Assembly (NCBI GenBank): GCA_021796055.1
Contig: JAJYOS010000043.1
Coordinates: 1-15,459, forward strand
Direction of reading: 5' to 3'
Source: Bacteroidota bacterium
Lineage (GTDB): Bacteria; Bacteroidota; Kryptoniia; Kryptoniales; JAKASW01
Length of the DNA: 15,459 nucleotides
Positions within the stretch are counted from its first letter, which is position 1; each line of letters opens with the position of its first letter. Positions 12,737-15,459 of the stretch are shown here, piece by piece. The position numbers and the translations under genes were made by a program. Below the pieces are notes generated by a model. It worked only from the letters and a program-made list of their open reading frames with translations, made no database searches and was not told the DNA's origin.

Positions 12737-15459
12737 ATGGACGTTATAGAGAAGCAGAAGGACGAAGACGGAAAAGGAAGAGATACGATGAAAAATGGAA
12801 TGTATGATGCGACATTTGAGCATGATGCTTGCGGGATGGGCTTCGTAGCGGACGTAAAAGGGAGAAAATCGCGTTCCATCATAGATAAGGGACTCGATAT
12901 ACTAAAGAATCTACAGCATCGTGGAGCGGTCGGCGCCGATCCGGAAACGGGCGACGGATCCGGAATCCTTATTCAGATGCCCGACGAATTTATACGGAAG
13001 GTCGCCGCTGAGCGGAAAATCAAATTGCCTGCCGAAGGGAAGTACGGTGTGGGGATGATGTTCCTTCCGCAGGATCCCATCAGGCGGAAAGCTGTCGAGA
13101 ACATCGTCGAGAAAATCGTTGTCGACGAAAACCAGAGATTTCTCGGATGGCGTGACGTGCCCGTCAATACGAGCGTGCCCGGAAAAGGAGCGCGGGCGAC
13201 ACAGCCGTTTATCAGGCAGTGCTTCATAGGCGCCGCGAAGAATATTTCCAATCAGGATGAGTTTGAAAGAAAGTTATACGCCATAAGAAGGATTATCGAC
13301 CATCGCGTTCGCGCTGAACTTGATTGCGACAGAAGCGAATATTATGTCCCGTCATTTTCGAGCAAGACGCTGGTTTACAAAGGCATGCTACTCGCGCCGC
13401 AGCTTACCGCTTTCTACAAAGACCTCGCCGACAAGGACATGAAATCCGCGATGACGATGCTGCATCTCAGATTTTCCACAAACACTTTCCCGACGTGGGA
13501 TCTCGCGCACCCGTTCAGGATGATCGCCCATAACGGCGAGATAAACACTCTGCGCGGTAACAAGAACTGGATGGCCGCGCGCCAGCATGTCATGGAGTCT
13601 CCGTACTTCGGCAAAGACCTAAAGAGGATGCTCCCGATCATCATGGAAGGGCAGAGCGACTCGGCAACATTCGATTCGGTCCTCGAGCTCCTGGTTATGA
13701 GCGGGCGGAGTCTGCCGCATGCGATGATGATGATGATACCTGAAGCGTGGTCGAAGAACGACCTGATGGATCCCGACAGGAAAGCCTTCTATGAGTACCA
13801 TGCTACAATGATGGAACCATGGGACGGTCCCGCCGCCGTTGTTTTCACTGACGGAAACATCGTTGGAGCGACGCTCGACCGCAATGGGCTTCGTCCGTCG
13901 CGTTACGTGGTGACGAAAGACGGGCTAGTAGTCCTCACCTCGGAAGCGGGCACGTTCAGCGTGGATGCCGAGAACGTTGAGAGAAAAGGCAAGCTTCAAC
14001 CTGGCAGGATGTTCATACTCGATCTTAAGCAGGGTAGGATAATAGAGGACGAGGAAGTCAAGAAAGAGATAGTGACTAAGAAGCCGTATCGGAAGTGGGT
14101 CAAGGATAACATGATCAACCTTTCTCACCTGCCGAACCCCGATTCGATATACAACGCCGACTTCGAGACGCTTCACATGCGCCAGAGAATTTTCGGCTAC
14201 ACGAAGGAAGATCTTTTCCAGGTTGTCCTCCCGATGGCCATGAAAGGTGAAGAGGCTATCGGTTCAATGGGAACGGACGCGGCCCTCGCGGTACTCTCAG
14301 AAAAGCCACAGATGCTCTTCAGGTATTTCAAGCAACTCTTTGCCCAGGTAACCAACCCTCCCATCGATTCGATCAGGGAAGAGCTTGTCATGGAGCTGAC
14401 GACGTATGTCGGGCCCGAGCAGAATCTGCTTGCCGAGACACCGCTTCACGCTCACAGGCTTGAGCTTGAACACCCCCTCCTTTCCAACTCGCAGATGGAG
14501 AAGATCAGGAACATCGCCAAGGGGCATTTCAAGTCGATCACGATTCCGCTGCTCTTCAATCCGAGCGTTAGGCACAACATGCGCGAGCGGATGGACCAGA
14601 TTTGCACGGAGGCCGTCGAAGCGGTTAAGTCAGGCATTTCCCTGATAATACTTTCCGACAAGGGCGTCGACCAGAACCTCGCGGCGATACCGAGCCTGCT
14701 CGCGACATCCGGAGTCCACCACGCGCTGCTTAGGGCGGGACTGAGGACGAAGACGGGAATAGTCGTGGAGAGCGGAGAGCCGAGGGAGGTGCATCACTTC
14801 GCGCTTCTCTGCGGGTATGGCGCGAACGCCATTAATCCTTACGTCGCTTACGAGACGCTCGCTTATCTTGTTGAAAAGGATTTTCTCCCGGACATAAAAG
14901 ATTACAAGACGGCGAAGAAGAACTTCGTAAAGGCGGTCAGCAAGGGCCTATATAAAATTTTCAGCAAAATGGGAATCAGCACGCTGCAATCTTATTGCGG
15001 CGCGCAGATCTTCGAAGCGGTAGGCCTGGACAGCGAAATAGTCGAGAGTTATTTCACCGGCACGCCGACGAAGATAGACGGCCTCAGCCTCGAGATGCTG
15101 GAAGAAGAGACGATTAAGCGCCACAGGCACGCTCTCAACCCGCAAATCGATGAGAGCACGCTGGATGTGGGCGGGCTCTACCACTACAGGAGAGACGGCG
15201 AACATCACCTCTGGAATCCGCTGACGATTTCGAAGCTCCAGCTCAGCACGAGCCGCGGCGATTATAAGACCTTCAAGGAATACACCGATCTTATAAACAA
15301 CCAGGACAAGAGGCGGATCACGCTCCGGAGCCTGTTTGAGCTCGACACTTCGGGGCAAAGCATTCCTATCGAAGAGGTTGAACCGGCAAAGGAGATTGTG
15401 AAGCGATTTGCCACCGGTGCCATGAGCTTCGGATCGATCTCGCGCGAAGCGCACACGTC
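12737..15459 (+). CDS. gltB: Glutamate synthase large subunit, N-terminal 907 residues (3' cut by window)
   Basis: This is the large subunit of glutamate synthase (GOGAT), which makes two glutamates from glutamine and 2-oxoglutarate in ammonia assimilation. The frame stays open from 12737 to the window end, about 907 of the roughly 1500 codons usual for the family. The class II glutamine amidotransferase domain begins at Cys32 ('HDACGMGF'), the expected N-terminal nucleophile once a 31-residue propeptide is removed. 'QHRG' at 60-63, 'GDGSG' soon after, and 'HNGEIN' at 265-270 belong to the same domain. The central domain follows at about 460-770 ('FAQVTNPPIDSIREE', 'YVGPEQNLL'). The FMN-binding synthase domain has only just begun at the edge ('ATGAMSFGSISREAH'). 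The start at 12737 has AGGAG at 12725-12729, seven bases upstream. A second start at 12788 with AGGAAGAG before it would shorten the propeptide to 14 residues. The FMN core, iron-sulfur and GXGXG regions, and any gltD, lie outside the window. Confidence 0.95.
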   Translation, partial: MDVIEKQKDEDGKGRDTMKNGMYDATFEHDACGMGFVADVKGRKSRSIIDKGLDILKNLQHRGAVGADPETGDGSGILIQMPDEFIRKVAAERKIKLPAEGKYGVGMMFLPQDPIRRKAVENIVEKIVVDENQRFLGWRDVPVNTSVPGKGARATQPFIRQCFIGAAKNISNQDEFERKLYAIRRIIDHRVRAELDCDRSEYYVPSFSSKTLVYKGMLLAPQLTAFYKDLADKDMKSAMTMLHLRFSTNTFPTWDLAHPFRMIAHNGEINTLRGNKNWMAARQHVMESPYFGKDLKRMLPIIMEGQSDSATFDSVLELLVMSGRSLPHAMMMMIPEAWSKNDLMDPDRKAFYEYHATMMEPWDGPAAVVFTDGNIVGATLDRNGLRPSRYVVTKDGLVVLTSEAGTFSVDAENVERKGKLQPGRMFILDLKQGRIIEDEEVKKEIVTKKPYRKWVKDNMINLSHLPNPDSIYNADFETLHMRQRIFGYTKEDLFQVVLPMAMKGEEAIGSMGTDAALAVLSEKPQMLFRYFKQLFAQVTNPPIDSIREELVMELTTYVGPEQNLLAETPLHAHRLELEHPLLSNSQMEKIRNIAKGHFKSITIPLLFNPSVRHNMRERMDQICTEAVEAVKSGISLIILSDKGVDQNLAAIPSLLATSGVHHALLRAGLRTKTGIVVESGEPREVHHFALLCGYGANAINPYVAYETLAYLVEKDFLPDIKDYKTAKKNFVKAVSKGLYKIFSKMGISTLQSYCGAQIFEAVGLDSEIVESYFTGTPTKIDGLSLEMLEEETIKRHRHALNPQIDESTLDVGGLYHYRRDGEHHLWNPLTISKLQLSTSRGDYKTFKEYTDLINNQDKRRITLRSLFELDTSGQSIPIEEVEPAKEIVKRFATGAMSFGSISREAHT

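Noticed and set aside
12601..12882. Minus-strand open frame of 93 codons with hydrophobic, Phe-rich product
   Set aside because: It overlaps the gltB promoter and start, has no recognisable domain, and its composition is what the complement of A-rich DNA gives.

Overview
The window (about 50% GC by eye) reads as the chromosome of an FCB-group bacterium, most like Ignavibacteria/Kryptonia-type relatives of Bacteroidota and Chlorobiota. The main clue is the C-terminal 'NYPNPFNP(S/T)T ... LGQ ... ASGVYFY ... KKMMLIK' sorting domain of the type IX secretion system (T9SS), found on three proteins. All convincing genes are on the + strand; no rRNA, tRNA, transposase or CRISPR was seen.

Region 1 (1-9224) is a pectin-depolymerising block. 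It opens with the 3' end of a large T9SS-exported protein (1-1044), closed by a terminator-like hairpin. Four tightly packed genes follow (gaps of 18, -4 and -4 bases): two exported GH28 polygalacturonase-like hydrolases without sorting domains (1175-2848, 2867-4291), a 1128-residue PL9-type pectate lyase with a long beta-rich extension and a T9SS domain (4288-7674), and a third GH28 hydrolase with a T9SS domain (7671-9224). The tail of the first gene and the middle of the PL9 protein share the same uncharacterised beta-rich module.

Region 2 (9225-12360) is a two-gene uptake and catabolism unit: an ExuT-like MFS hexuronate transporter (9378-10760) and a UxaE-type tagaturonate epimerase (10804-12360). 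Upstream lie a possible sigma70-type promoter and an overlapping inverted repeat. The likely chain is: surface PL9 and GH28 enzymes cut polygalacturonate, periplasmic GH28 enzymes trim oligomers, the MFS protein imports hexuronate, and UxaE moves tagaturonate into the fructuronate branch toward 2-keto-3-deoxygluconate. No SusC/SusD pair, regulator, uronate isomerase or mannonate enzymes are in the window.

Region 3 (12361-12736) is a 376-base gene-free stretch with strong hairpins, then an A/T-rich promoter zone. Region 4 (12737-15459) is the first 907 codons of glutamate synthase large subunit (gltB), cut by the window end and apparently unrelated to pectin use.
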